DNA of 64,000 nucleotides from Haemonchus contortus (Eukaryota > Nematoda > Chromadorea > Rhabditida > Trichostrongylidae), in contig LS997566.1 of assembly GCA_000469685.2 (NCBI GenBank), positions 9,434,272-9,498,271 of the forward strand, in the 5' to 3' direction. The notes under the pieces are model-generated. The model was not told the origin of the DNA, did no database searches, and saw only the letters and a program-made list of their open reading frames with translations. Positions 51,240 through 61,700 of this stretch are shown here, one piece after another. How positions within the stretch are numbered: the first letter of the stretch is position 1; each line of letters starts with the position of its first letter. The position numbers and the translations under genes are program-made.

Positions 51240-52481
51240 TGTGATCACCACGGACAGCAGTAAATGCTCTGCAACGCGATCCCATACTTTCCATGAGGTT
51301 GGAAATGAGTTATTGTGGTAGGGCATCCCATTCCTCTATCAGCGCAATTGACAATTGCTGGATGGTCAGTGGTGCATTTGGACGCGCTGTAATGCCTCTA
51401 CCCAACGCATCCTACACGTGCTTCATGGAATTCAGGTCGAGGGAACGGACACGTCATTACATTCGCTGGGTAACCTCCTGTGTATTGAACTCTTCAACTT
51501 GAGATGTTCGATGCGGTCGCGCATTGTTATCCATAAAAACGAAGTCGGGGCTCACTGCAGTCCTGAAAAGATACACATCAGGGAGGGGTTCCTTTTCACA
51601 GTAACGCCGACTGTTAAAGGCATCGTTCGCGGTGATTCAATGGGCGGGTGTGTCGATGACGTGCCCGCCTCTCATTCGACGCCACGTCTGACTGTCTAAC
51701 GTGACATCGAGTGAGAGGCGGACACGTCATCGACACTCCCGCCCATTGAATCATCGCGAACGGTGCCTTTAAGGGTGCCACGCTCAAAAATCCAAAGGTT
51801 AGTACGGTTGCGAAGCATGATGCCTCCCCATACCATAACACCTCGATCAGCAGAACGATCAAGTTCCACAACGTTTCTGAGAGAAGTGCGTGTTCTCAGC
51901 CCTGGCCATGAGGGTGTGTCCAGAATCACTGCTCAGACTGAATCTGCTCCCATTCGAAAAAGCAAGCGGCCTCATTTCTCACCGGCCCGTTCGCTATGCT
52001 GCTGGCACCACCCTAAACCGTCTCGCCACTTCGCGAGGGTCAAAGGAATCTTACGTATTGGTCGTCGGGCGGAGAGACCGCCACCGTGCAGTCGTCGTGC
52101 CACTGTAGTGCGTGGGATGGCTTGCTTTGAAATCCTGTTAAATGACATTGCAATCAAAGAAGCTGACTGACTTGGATCTCTTCTTGCCTACTGCACAATG
52201 TAGCGGTCTTCCCTTAGAGTAGTTGTTCGTGGTCGACCACCTCCTCTCCTTTGTGCAACAGTATAAGAGGTTCGGAATGCTCCCAGTGCAAGTGAAACAA
52301 CGCTGTGAGCGATATAAGGTTCCTGAGCTGCCCTCGTCATGGTTCGATCTTTTTCGAGATTCTCGATGATCCTTCTTCGTGCCAGGCCATCCAGACGATG
52401 GCCGCGGGTTATGATGTATAGAACGATAACACCACAAAATTTGGTAGCTACTGGCTGATTGACAAGAAAATTTTTTCGCAC
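51240..52481 (-). pseudogene. Tc1-type DDE transposase, inactivated
   Basis: The N-terminal part is open from 52481: an HTH region, then GRPRTTTLREDRYIVQ, the classic Tc1 linker. Further on, GVMVWGGIML...TNLWIFERGT (about 51850-51776), SRRYCEK, and FMDNNARPHRT (about 51545-51515) with the second catalytic Asp are recognisable in different frames. Around the first catalytic position the reading is FSNGSRF where the family has FSDESRF, so the first Asp appears replaced by Asn. The C-terminal part has stops and shifts. A 151-bp palindrome splits it between ERGT and the SRRYC block. It cannot encode an active enzyme. Confidence 0.8.
51618..51768. mobile_element. TTAA-flanked palindromic MITE nested in the Tc1-like transposase
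   Basis: 151 bp between TTAA duplications (51614-51617 and 51769-51772). Ends: AGGCATCGTTCGCGGTGATT at the left and, in reverse complement, AGGCACCGTTCGCGATGATT at the right; the match continues through CAATGGGCGG, GTCGATGACGTG and GCCTCTC. TTAA target duplication is the mark of piggyBac-type transposition. No coding capacity; nearly the whole element is self-complementary. Confidence 0.8.
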
Positions 52482-52682
52482 CTATCAGCTGCCTCGATTT
52501 GTGCGGGTAGCCATATTTGTCGCTTTATTTGATCTATTCCTCCATCAAGGGATGTCCAACTTCCTGTGCATAACCGTCATAGGTCTAGCAATATAATCCC
52601 ACACTTTCATTTATTTCCACCCGGTCCTCAATGTTTTATGTTACATTATCCATCTCGTCCCCAAGTTTTGCACACCAGTGTA

Positions 52683-53880
52683 TATCGCCTACTAAATCGT
52701 TGATCATCGACTTGCTCGTGCCATTAGCCATTAACGTCTTCATTCGTCCCTATCGCGAGACAGAAACAAATTAGGATTGAAGACTGTAACGGGTTCTCGT
52801 GTAACCCTATTCTGTCCTAGATTTACCGCAAGAAGGTACACCCTAAAATGAAGCCGGTATGTGTAATGATTTTACTACGTTGAACCGATTTATGCTTTTT
52901 CTTTCTCAATTTCTACAACTCCGCCTGCATTGCTTCTCGGAATCGCAGATTCGTAGCATACCGTGTTGAGAGATACGCCAATACACCATCCAAAAAAATA
53001 CTATGCTTTATAGCCTTCCGAGTCGGCACCGCACCGAGAGTAGTGACAGTAATGATACAGAACTATTGGTGAAATCAAGTGGAGTAGAGGTGAGACGTAC
53101 ACTTCGAGGACTTCGTCGATTTGGTGGAAGGTCCTGCTGCTTGATTTTTCTGCGGAATGACTTTTGAATATATAATCGGAGGCGCCAGTGTTGCAGCTAA
53201 CTGAAACCTTTCTCGTGCCACTCAGTCTCCCACAACCGAACGCCAAGCTACTTCTCTTCCTTTTGACGTTTTCTGTTTTTACATCGATGGCAAAGAGACG
53301 TTTATTCTGCGTCTATTCTGCTCCTTTCATCAGTGATCTCGTAATCAGATACCGTGATTGGGTCACTTAGGTGAGAGCCGTGCAGGTAGGCGAGTTGATA
53401 TAGTTTTCCTTTCGAGATTTACAGCTGTTGTGTTGTGAGCGTGCACCGACACCACTCCAAGTTAGAGAGGGGGATTGATCTGTTTTTGTCGAAATTTCCT
53501 TTTGTTTGAAAACTTCTTCCGGATATAAACTTCAGGTATGTTTGCCGTCTCTATACTGCCTCCACACATTCCCCATTTTTACATGCTTTACAATCGTGAT
53601 TAGGCCGAACTGCGGTTGACTGTTAAACTGGATTTTGTTATCAAACTTCCTCACATTATCTCCTCGTCAGCAGTCAAATTCAGAAGACACTCACCAGTAG
53701 CATTTAAGACATCCTCAGCCACAAAAGTACTAAAGTGCTGATGCACGGATGGTATGTTATCATGATTTAGGATTCCAGAAAGACTAGCAGTGAAAACCTA
53801 GGGGGCTTTACCACCGGACACGTCTATTGGTTCATCCAACACCGGCAAAGTAAAAAAGACAAGCTTTGCGAGAACTTAAT
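52683..53880. other. no gene recognised
   Basis: Short frames only. A minus-strand 81-codon frame at 53001-53246 and plus-strand frames nearby show no motifs or splice partners. Confidence 0.35.
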
Positions 53881-53908
53881 TGAATCCTAGGGCCTCGGCC
53901 GTGGCATT

Positions 53909-54033
53909 TTGCCAACTTCCTGGCGCACCTTGTCGAGAGTTAGGCGGGGCCATGGCGATGGCATCGTGCTAACAGAGGTCCCACAGCGATGTTGGCGAAG
54001 TTGGCAAATTGCCAACGCTGGGACCTTTAATTC
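53909..54033. repeat. imperfect inverted repeat
   Basis: TTTTGCCAACTTCCTGGCG near 53911 is partly complementary to CGCGATGTTGGCGAAGTTGGCAAA-like sequence near 53989-54016. GGTCCCAGCG-type blocks also pair. Arms are short and interrupted, so it is possibly a decayed MITE. Confidence 0.35.
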
Positions 54034-54192
54034 CATTGACTACGTTTGTGCGGCAATAAAGCAAACTGATGGTGAGCAATAAATATTCACTGTTTTTGCA
54101 AGTTGTTCATCATGGTACCAGGCTCCAACGTCTTCTCAACATAGTTATATTTTTGGCTCATCATCACTGCATGAAGAAGAATTCTCGGAAGA

Positions 54193-54414
54193 TTATGAAC
54201 AACTAAATGAACAGTGTCGGGCTAACAACCTTTCACATGGAAAAGCAACAAATGAGTTTTGACCGGCAGCTATGTAGTTTTGCACCGTAACTATATTTTT
54301 TCCAACAACTTCGTTGGGGTACCCATATCCAACTTTTGACCCTTCTTCACATGTGCGGCTTCTCAGAATGGCTGGTTTTAGAGCACAACGACTTGAGCAA
54401 CGACCGATCGACAC
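54193..54414 (-). CDS. unrecognised 73-codon minus-strand ORF
   Basis: Contains CEEGSKVGYGYPNEVVGKNI and VTVQNYIAAGQNSFVAFPCE, a plausible protein composition. There is no clear splice acceptor, donor or family. It ends just beside the palindromic element at 54419. Could be an exon captured beside a repeat or chance. Confidence 0.2.
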   Translation of the reverse strand: MSIGRCSSRCALKPAILRSRTCEEGSKVGYGYPNEVVGKNIVTVQNYIAAGQNSFVAFPCERLLARHCSFSCS

Positions 54415-54418
54415 GACC

Positions 54419-54538
54419 GACGGCGGCGCTGGTCACGTGATGACAGCATGGGACGTGATGGATCACGCGCCCGCATGACTCACGCAGGTCTGGTCGCATT
54501 TCGTACTGTGTGGTCATCACGTGACCAGCGCCGCCGTC
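54419..54538. mobile_element. 120-bp palindromic element with perfect arms
   Basis: The left arm GACGGCGGCGCTGGTCACGT continues GATGAC, and the right end GTCATCACGTGACCAGCGCC continues GCCGTC. The arms are exact reverse complements over about 26 bp around a centre of about 70 bp. Perfect arms imply recent insertion. Target duplication not evident. Confidence 0.6.
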
Positions 54539-54596
54539 AGTCAACTAGGAGGTTGTTACATAGTTGAATTTAGAAAGCAGCCAATATTGGATAAAC

Positions 54597-54779
54597 CTAT
54601 TCAGTAGAACTGATCCAATTGTCTCTCTGAATGAAGCAGTTGATGAGCAAAGCGCCCAGAAAGGCATTTTTATTGTGTAAGAGTTCTGAACGGATTTCCG
54701 AAATATTTCGTTGTACGCACCTTTCCAGAGATGACGCTGTCGTCGTAATCTTCCTTTCCAAACTCTGACTATGCGACAA
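54597..54779 (-). CDS. unrecognised 60-codon minus-strand ORF
   Basis: The reading contains SLERKITTTASSLERCVQRN and ISEIRSELLHNKNAFLGALL, a helical, amphipathic-looking composition. No partner exons or motif were found. Listed only because composition is better than neighbouring frames. Confidence 0.2.
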   Translation of the reverse strand: MSHSQSLERKITTTASSLERCVQRNISEIRSELLHNKNAFLGALLINCFIQRDNWISSTE

Positions 54780-56640
54780 GCAGAAAAATTAGTTTTATAA
54801 AGCTGTTGCAGTGTAATGGTCTAGATTCTACACCGCACTTCAATGTTTACAAAGTAAACACCCAAGATTAAGTGGGGAAGATTGTGGAGTGAAACTGGCG
54901 TTAGCTGAGAAAACAGAAAAAATATTGGAGAAAGTTGAAATACGGAGGAATTCACTCATACAATTAGGGCTTCGCCCTATGGTGTCTAGTGGCACCCTGG
55001 CACACATAGGCGGCAGAAACCAATCACTCGACTAATTCACCGGTCTACGATGCTTTTACTTTCTACTGAGACCTGCTTAGCAATTTAGGTTACATTACAT
55101 TACAATTTAAGCTACAGGTTACATTCGCTAAAACATTGAAAGCTGCAAAATGTGTGGATTCTCTGCAACGGCAAAGGCTTATACATTGGATTAACGAATA
55201 GCTGGAAAGCGGTCTTTTTAGCCATTTCAGTCATTTCTTGTTGTTCTTCGATGCAAATAATATATATTTCACTTCAAATAATTAACGGCCCTTGGAATGC
55301 CAATAAACAGCACGAAATGGCCCACACTAGTAGCTTCTAGGCACGTAGTGATTTACCGATTTTGTGAATGCTTTCGAAAGTTCATTTTGTGAGAGCAAGA
55401 TAATTTCACGACTCGCACTCTCGCTGAGCTACCCAACTTTCGAAACTCATGCTTTCGAAACTATCACCCTTTTCAGGGCACTAAGTTCTCGCTGTCTGAT
55501 TTTCGAAAATACCGTCCTTTTCGATTAGACCTCGAGCTCACGCTCTTAGCTCCAACTTGTTTTTTTTTTCGATAGCAGACTACTGGACCATAGTTAAAGA
55601 ATGACGAAGGCCGTTACGAACTCCTGGTTCAGTCACTTCATTGCAAATGCTCCAATGAACATTTCAAATCCCTCTAAGAATCTTTTTCACGACTGGTTAT
55701 CTCATGAGCTTATGTACTTCTGCATGAGCTCTATTTTCAAGCACGCTTTATTTATACCAGTGAAAATATTGAACAGGTTCGAATAAAATCACCTGGAAAT
55801 CAAGTATGTAGACTAGTTTCTTGATATGCCTTAAACTATTGCCCGAAACGAGAATTATTAGGTTCCAATACATTGTAAACTAGCCAGAAAATCTTAGAAG
55901 AACTCTTTACTCTAACGATACTCCGTAATCATCTGTGCATTATGATAGATCTACCTGGAATGGTGAGAAGACCAAACTCCGATTTATTCACTCAGATGTC
56001 AAGTTACGAACTTTCTCAACATTCTAGTGAACAGTCCGTAATATAGTCAAAAAAGAAAAATTTGACCTGGGAGAACTGTTAGGTAGCCGATTGTGTGTGA
56101 CGAACCATGAGCTTGATTTTGGGCTGTTATTCTCCATTACACCGATGTTATCGACTTTTTCATAAAGGTAACACTACAACAATACTTATTGCCTATCCTT
56201 TAGATTCGAATGAATAGCAATTAAGGTCTCAAAGTCGCAATATAAATAATAGGTTAAAAAAAACGAGAATTTTCTACGCTACTCCGTTCTTCAACCAAAA
56301 CGACGTTAATTGTTCGGTACTCATGAAAGTGAAGTAGTGTAACATCCTTTTTGTGAAATCAGGAATTAGCAAACCGAAAATAACTCAAGTGATTCATACG
56401 CTCGCTCCATTTTCGAAACTAACCAACGCCTCCACATTTTCGAAACATCCCAGGTGCGACACAAGAATGTTCTCGATGGGTGACGCAGGGCCACCAACTG
56501 CTCGCGTCGCACCGCTGCCTGATTTTCGCTGTCGCCACTCTCTCTTCACGCTGTGCTGTCTCATTTTACACTCACAAGCTGAGTCTCTCCAGGGCACGTG
56601 CGCACTCGTTCTGTCGACCACCGCCTCATCTACCACACAG
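54780..56640. other. no gene; TTTCGAAA-rich patches
   Basis: CTTTCGAAA or TTTTCGAAA recurs at about 55371, 55437, 55452, 55501, 56411 and 56436, more than expected by chance in this base composition. Otherwise AT-rich with short frames only. Confidence 0.4.
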
Positions 56641-56654
56641 TGTTTTCGTGCATA

Positions 56655-56720
56655 GTCGAGTCGATAGTGGGCGGGAAAGGGTATATAAGACGAGCGCGGT
56701 AGGGTGGTCTGTTATTCGTC
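56655..56720 (+). promoter_or_regulatory. promoter-like GC box plus TATA box
   Basis: GTGGGCGGGAAAGGGTATATAAG (56668-56690) combines a GC-box-like GGGCGG with a TATATAAG about 15 bp downstream, followed by a pyrimidine-rich region with CTGTTATTCGTC-type sequence. On the plus strand it would start transcription near 56715. No recognised gene follows within 1 kb. Confidence 0.4.
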
Positions 56721-58796
56721 TTTGCGTCGTGCTGTGTGGTCGTTGTCGCTGTGCTGCTCCTCGTTCTCCTCTCTTCGGCAGTGTCCGGTGGGCCGTTTCC
56801 ATTTCAAAACAGAAACTATGCTGTACTATTCTAGCAAAATGTTAACTGATAATGTCTATCCTGATCTCTGTTGGCGACCTCGAAGAAACATTTGATAACC
56901 AATCCTCCTATTCTGTTGAAAATGTCTTGATCTGTCATCGACTTGGACCCGCAATCATCCATGAGGTAGCAAGACTGATGCGGCTTGCGAAGCATGTCTC
57001 TTGGGACTGTAAGGTTGGTCTTGAATCATAGAGTGAATGGCAATTCCTTCTTTATTTCGCAGATGTGAAATCACGTGATTCCGGCTTGCTCTTGCGCCGC
57101 GTGTGCGTTGGTTGCGGCGCGGTCGATGGTGCGGCGCGCGTGAGGGTGGTGTAAAGCGCGACAGATAGCAGGGGTTTGGTGGCGTTTGGAGTGTGCGAAA
57201 AGGACAGGGCGAAAGGATTGCGCTGCACCATGTGTGATGAAACGCTCCTTATCTGGTGCTTATGCAGACCTTTACATGTAATGAGTTTTTGCTAAATGTT
57301 TCAAGAATCTGCAGTTGCGACTGTAAAAAGCATTTTGCGGTGTTGTGCGTGACCTGCCCCAGATAGAATATAGCGAATTTAGCCCTCTACGTTCCATGCC
57401 TTAGAAGAGCAAGCCGGAAAACGTCTGTCACAAAGTAAGATGTGTACAGTGGTGTTGTGCTTGTATCAGCTTAGTGAATGTGAGAGTTTTCAGGTGTCCA
57501 TGACAAGATAGAGTTAATCTAAGCGGTTGCTCTCACTCTGTCCCACTGAGGCACACTGCAGCTTCTACTAAGCGTAGGACGGTGGGCCTTCGCCCGGGCA
57601 CGAGAGATGATGATTACCCAAGATGAACGATGATGCTTAGAGCTGTATGCACAAGGTTCATGGCACTTCCAACACCATCTGGCAGACAGTTCTGACACGA
57701 AGAATATTCCCATGGACTTCCATATATTTTCTCCGTGCCGGACAAGTTTACTCTGAGCCCTACCCGGGATTTTTTTTCAGGAACCGGACTGTTTTAAGAG
57801 TAATATTGAATTCCTATCACATGTAAAGCTCCCTTGGCATAATAAAAATATGTAAAGGAAGTTGCATATTGGCATATTGCGTTGCATGAAGTCAGGATTG
57901 ATGTACGCTTTTTTGCTATTGATCGTTCAATTGTATGTTAGCGACAGTCGGTTGCTCCGGCGAAATAGGATTCAAGAATATCCACTTGGTTAGACTGTGC
58001 ACCGAAAATTGCGGTAGACCGCTAACAATAAAACTTGTTGAGCCATTTCAAGTTGATCATAGGAGGGCAGAACATGTTCTGCGAAGGAGTTGTGTTCATG
58101 GTTGGCGTAGAGTTGTAGTAAGGGATGCAACGTGTCAGCACCTGCTTGTCGAAGTGGAAGTTTTTAACTTGATTACGACGAAAGTGCCGGTTGCGCTACT
58201 TCATCTGATTTTGGTGTCCTTTTATGAATCTAATCCCAATATGTTATCAACGTATCAGCAATCGAAAGAGCGGTGAGAGTCTTGCATAGAAAATAGGTGA
58301 GAACGCAGTTTGGAGAGAACTGCTGATGCCGTCATCGAGTGATGACGCATCAGATCACTTTGCTTGCTCATTTAATGATATGCCTCAAAGAGGTTTTCCT
58401 AACATGGAAGGATACATTGAAATTCAACTGAAGGAACCAATGACGGTTTGCCAGTAGCCAATGCAGTAGGAAAAATAGCTCGATACCAGTAACTCGGTAG
58501 AATCGTTAATCGCCGAGAGACTGCAGAAAGTAATCAACAAACTGTGATTGGTGCGATTGAGCTTCTTTATGAAAGAGCGCCTGGGCTCTCAGTGGAGTAA
58601 ATCGAGCGGACGCTTCGCTTATTTGCTTTTAGATTTATCGGAGATGGAAGTTCTTGGTAGAGATTACAAAATGCCTGCATACGTGAAAGTCGCCCAAAAT
58701 TATTCAGAGATAGCTGCGCTTGTAATTATATGTAATTATTGTAATTAACTCGGTAATGAGTGTTCGAATATCTTCATAGCTCGCCCATGCAGGACA
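56721..58796. other. no gene recognised downstream of the promoter-like site
   Basis: GC-rich at 57060-57200. A 113-codon plus-strand frame at 57935-58276 (GFKNIHLVRLCTENC, then HRRAEHVLRRSC) lacks splice context and motifs. It could be an exon of a gene transcribed from the promoter-like site, but nothing confirms this. Confidence 0.3.
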
Positions 58797-61700
58797 TTAC
58801 TGCTGTAGGAAAATCGGTTGGTCTTGGTTGGGTTCCAAAATGATAACTGTTCTTGAATGTTGTCTCATCCCTTCACTCTTCTGATGGATGAAATACAGTA
58901 GAGAGTTTGTTGGTAATTGTAGGAAAGAGTCTTGATGTGACCGCTTGTGGTTGATCTTGGTTGACGTTTGGCCCACTGTTGACGTAAGTAATCCAATTTT
59001 TTCCTCTTCTGGTGAATGAGATATGGAAGAAAGTCCGCATGATATGGCAGGAAAAGATCTTGAAGTGACCGGTTGATCTTGGTAGAGGTTTGAAATGCCC
59101 ACTATTGGTGAGAGTAATCTCATCTTTCCACTTTCTGATGAATGCAATATGGTAGAAAGTCCGCATGATATGGCAGGAAAGAGTCTTGCAGTGACCGGTT
59201 GATCTTGGTAGAGGTTTGAAATGCCCACTGTTGGTGAAAGTAATCTCATCCCTTCACTCTTCTGATGAATGCAATATGGTAGAAAGTCCGCATGATATGG
59301 CAGGAAAGAGTCTTGCAGTGACCGGTTGATCTTGGTAGAGGTTTGAAATGCCCACTGTTGGTGAAAGTAATCTCATCCCTTCACTCTTCTGATGAATGCA
59401 GTATGGTAGAAAGTCCCCATGAAATGGCAGAAATGAAAGTTTCCAAATGATCGTTCCTATCCAAAGCACTCATCCGTCCAATCAAAATACAAAACTTGCT
59501 GCTCATTATCACCAAAAACAGTTACTCAAATTGAAAAATGATCGCCTCACCTCTATAAACACCAAACATTAATATGAAAAGCCCTACAAGCTCAAATACA
59601 TTGTATAATTGGTCAAGATTTCTGGACTACTGCTATTCCTCGGCCACAATTGATCGAACTTCCTTTAGGCCTCTAATATGAACACACCGATTTGCCACAT
59701 TGTAATCCAATTCTTGATTGACGGTCTCCATATCCCATCCTTCCATGACATACCCGCTGTAGGAGGACTGGTTGATGTCGGTAGGGGTTCCGAAATGATA
59801 ACTTTCCTGAATGTTCTCTCATACCTTCCCTCTTCCGATGAATGAAATATAGTAGAGAGTTTGCTGGTAATTGTAGGAACGAGAGTCTTGAAGTGACCGC
59901 TTGTGATTGGTCTTGGTGTTGACGAAAGTAATCCAATGTTCCCCTCTTTTGATGAATGAAATATGGTAGAAAGTCCGCATGATGTGGCAGGAAAAGAGTC
60001 TTGAAGTGACTGGTTGATCTTGGTAGAGGTTTGAAATGCCCACTGTTGATGAAAGTAATCCCATCCCTTCACTCTTCTGATGAATGCAATATGGTAGAAA
60101 ATCCGCATGATATGGCAGGAAAAGAGTCTTGAAGTGACCGGTTGATCTTGGTAGAGGTTTGAAATGCCCACTGTTGGTGAAAGTAATCTCATCCCTTCAC
60201 TCTTCTGATGAATGCAATATGGTAGAAAGTCCGCATGAAATGGCAGGAAAAGAGTCTTGAAGTGATCGGTTGATCTTGGTAGAGGTTTGAAATGCCCACT
60301 GTTGGTGAAAGTAATCCCATCCCACCACTCTTCTGATGGATGCAATATGGTAGAAAGTCCGCATGAAATGGCAGAAATGAAAGTTTCCAAATGATCGTTC
60401 CTATTCAAAGCACTCATCCGTCCAATCAAAATACAAAGCTTGCTGCGCATTATCACCAAAAACAGTTACTCAAATTGAAAAATGATCGCCTCACCTCTAT
60501 AAACACCAAACATTAATATGAAAAGCCCTACAAGCTCAAATACATTGCATAATTGGTCAAGGTTTCTGGACTACTGCTATTCCTCGGCCACAATTGATCG
60601 GACTTCCTTTAGGCCTCAAATATGAACACACCGATTTGCCACATTGTAATCCAATTCTTGATTGACGGTCTCCATATCCCATCCTTCTATGACATACCCG
60701 CTGTAGGAGGGCTGGTTGATGTCGGTAGGGGTTCCGAAATGATAACTTTCTTGAATGTTCTCTCATACCTTCCCTCTTCCGATGAATGAAATATAGTAGA
60801 GAGTTTGCTGGTAATTGTAGGAAAGAGAGTCTTGAAGTGACCTGTTGATCTTGGTAGAGGTTTGAAATGCCCACTGTTGGTGAAAGTAATCCCATCCCTT
60901 CACTCTTCTGATGAATGCAATATGATAGAAATTCCGCATGAAATGGCAGGAAAAGAGTCTTGAAGTGATCGGTTGATCTTGGTAGAGGTTTGAAATTCCC
61001 ACTGTTGGTGAAAGTAATCTCATCCCTTTACTCTTCTGATGAATGCAATAAGGTAGAAAGTCCCCATGAAATGGCAGAAATGAAAGTTTCCAAATGATCG
61101 TTCCTATTCAAAGCACTCATCCGTCCAATCAAAATACAAATGCTTGCTGCGCATTATCACCAAAAACAGTTACTCAAATAGAAAAATGATCGCCTCACCT
61201 CTATAAACACCAAACATTAATATGAAAAGCCCTACAAGCTCAAATACATTGCATAATTGGTCAAGATTTCTGGACTACTGCTATTCCTCGGCCACAATTG
61301 ATCGGACTTCCTTTAGGCCTCTAATATGAACACACCGATTTGCCACATTGTAATCCAATTCTTGATTGACGGTCTCCATATCCCATCCTTCCATGACATA
61401 CCCGCTGTAGGAGGACTGGTTGATGTCGGTAGGGGTTCCGAAATGATAACTTTCTTGAATGTTCTATCACACCTTCCCTCTTCCGATGAATGAAATATTG
61501 TAGAGAGTTTGCTGGTAATTGTAGGAAAGAGAGTCTTGAAGTGACCGCTTGTGATTGGTCTTGGTGTTGACGAAAGTAATCCAATCTTCCCCTCTTTTGA
61601 TGAATGAAATATGGTAGAAAGTCCGCATGATATGGCAGGAAAAGAGTCTTGAAGTGACCGGTTGATCTTGGTAGAGGTTTGAAATGCCCACTGTTGGTGA

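Larger units (their letters stand above)
50994..52680 (-). mobile_element. complete Tc1-like transposon with broken transposase
   Basis: 1687 bp flanked by TA (50992-50993 and 52681-52682). Terminal inverted repeats: CACTGGTGTGCAAAACTTAG at the left and CACTGGTGTGCAAAACTTGG (reverse complement) at the right, continuing GGACGA in both. The body encodes a Tc1-type transposase on the minus strand, interrupted by frameshifts and by a nested palindromic element at 51618-51768. Confidence 0.85.
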
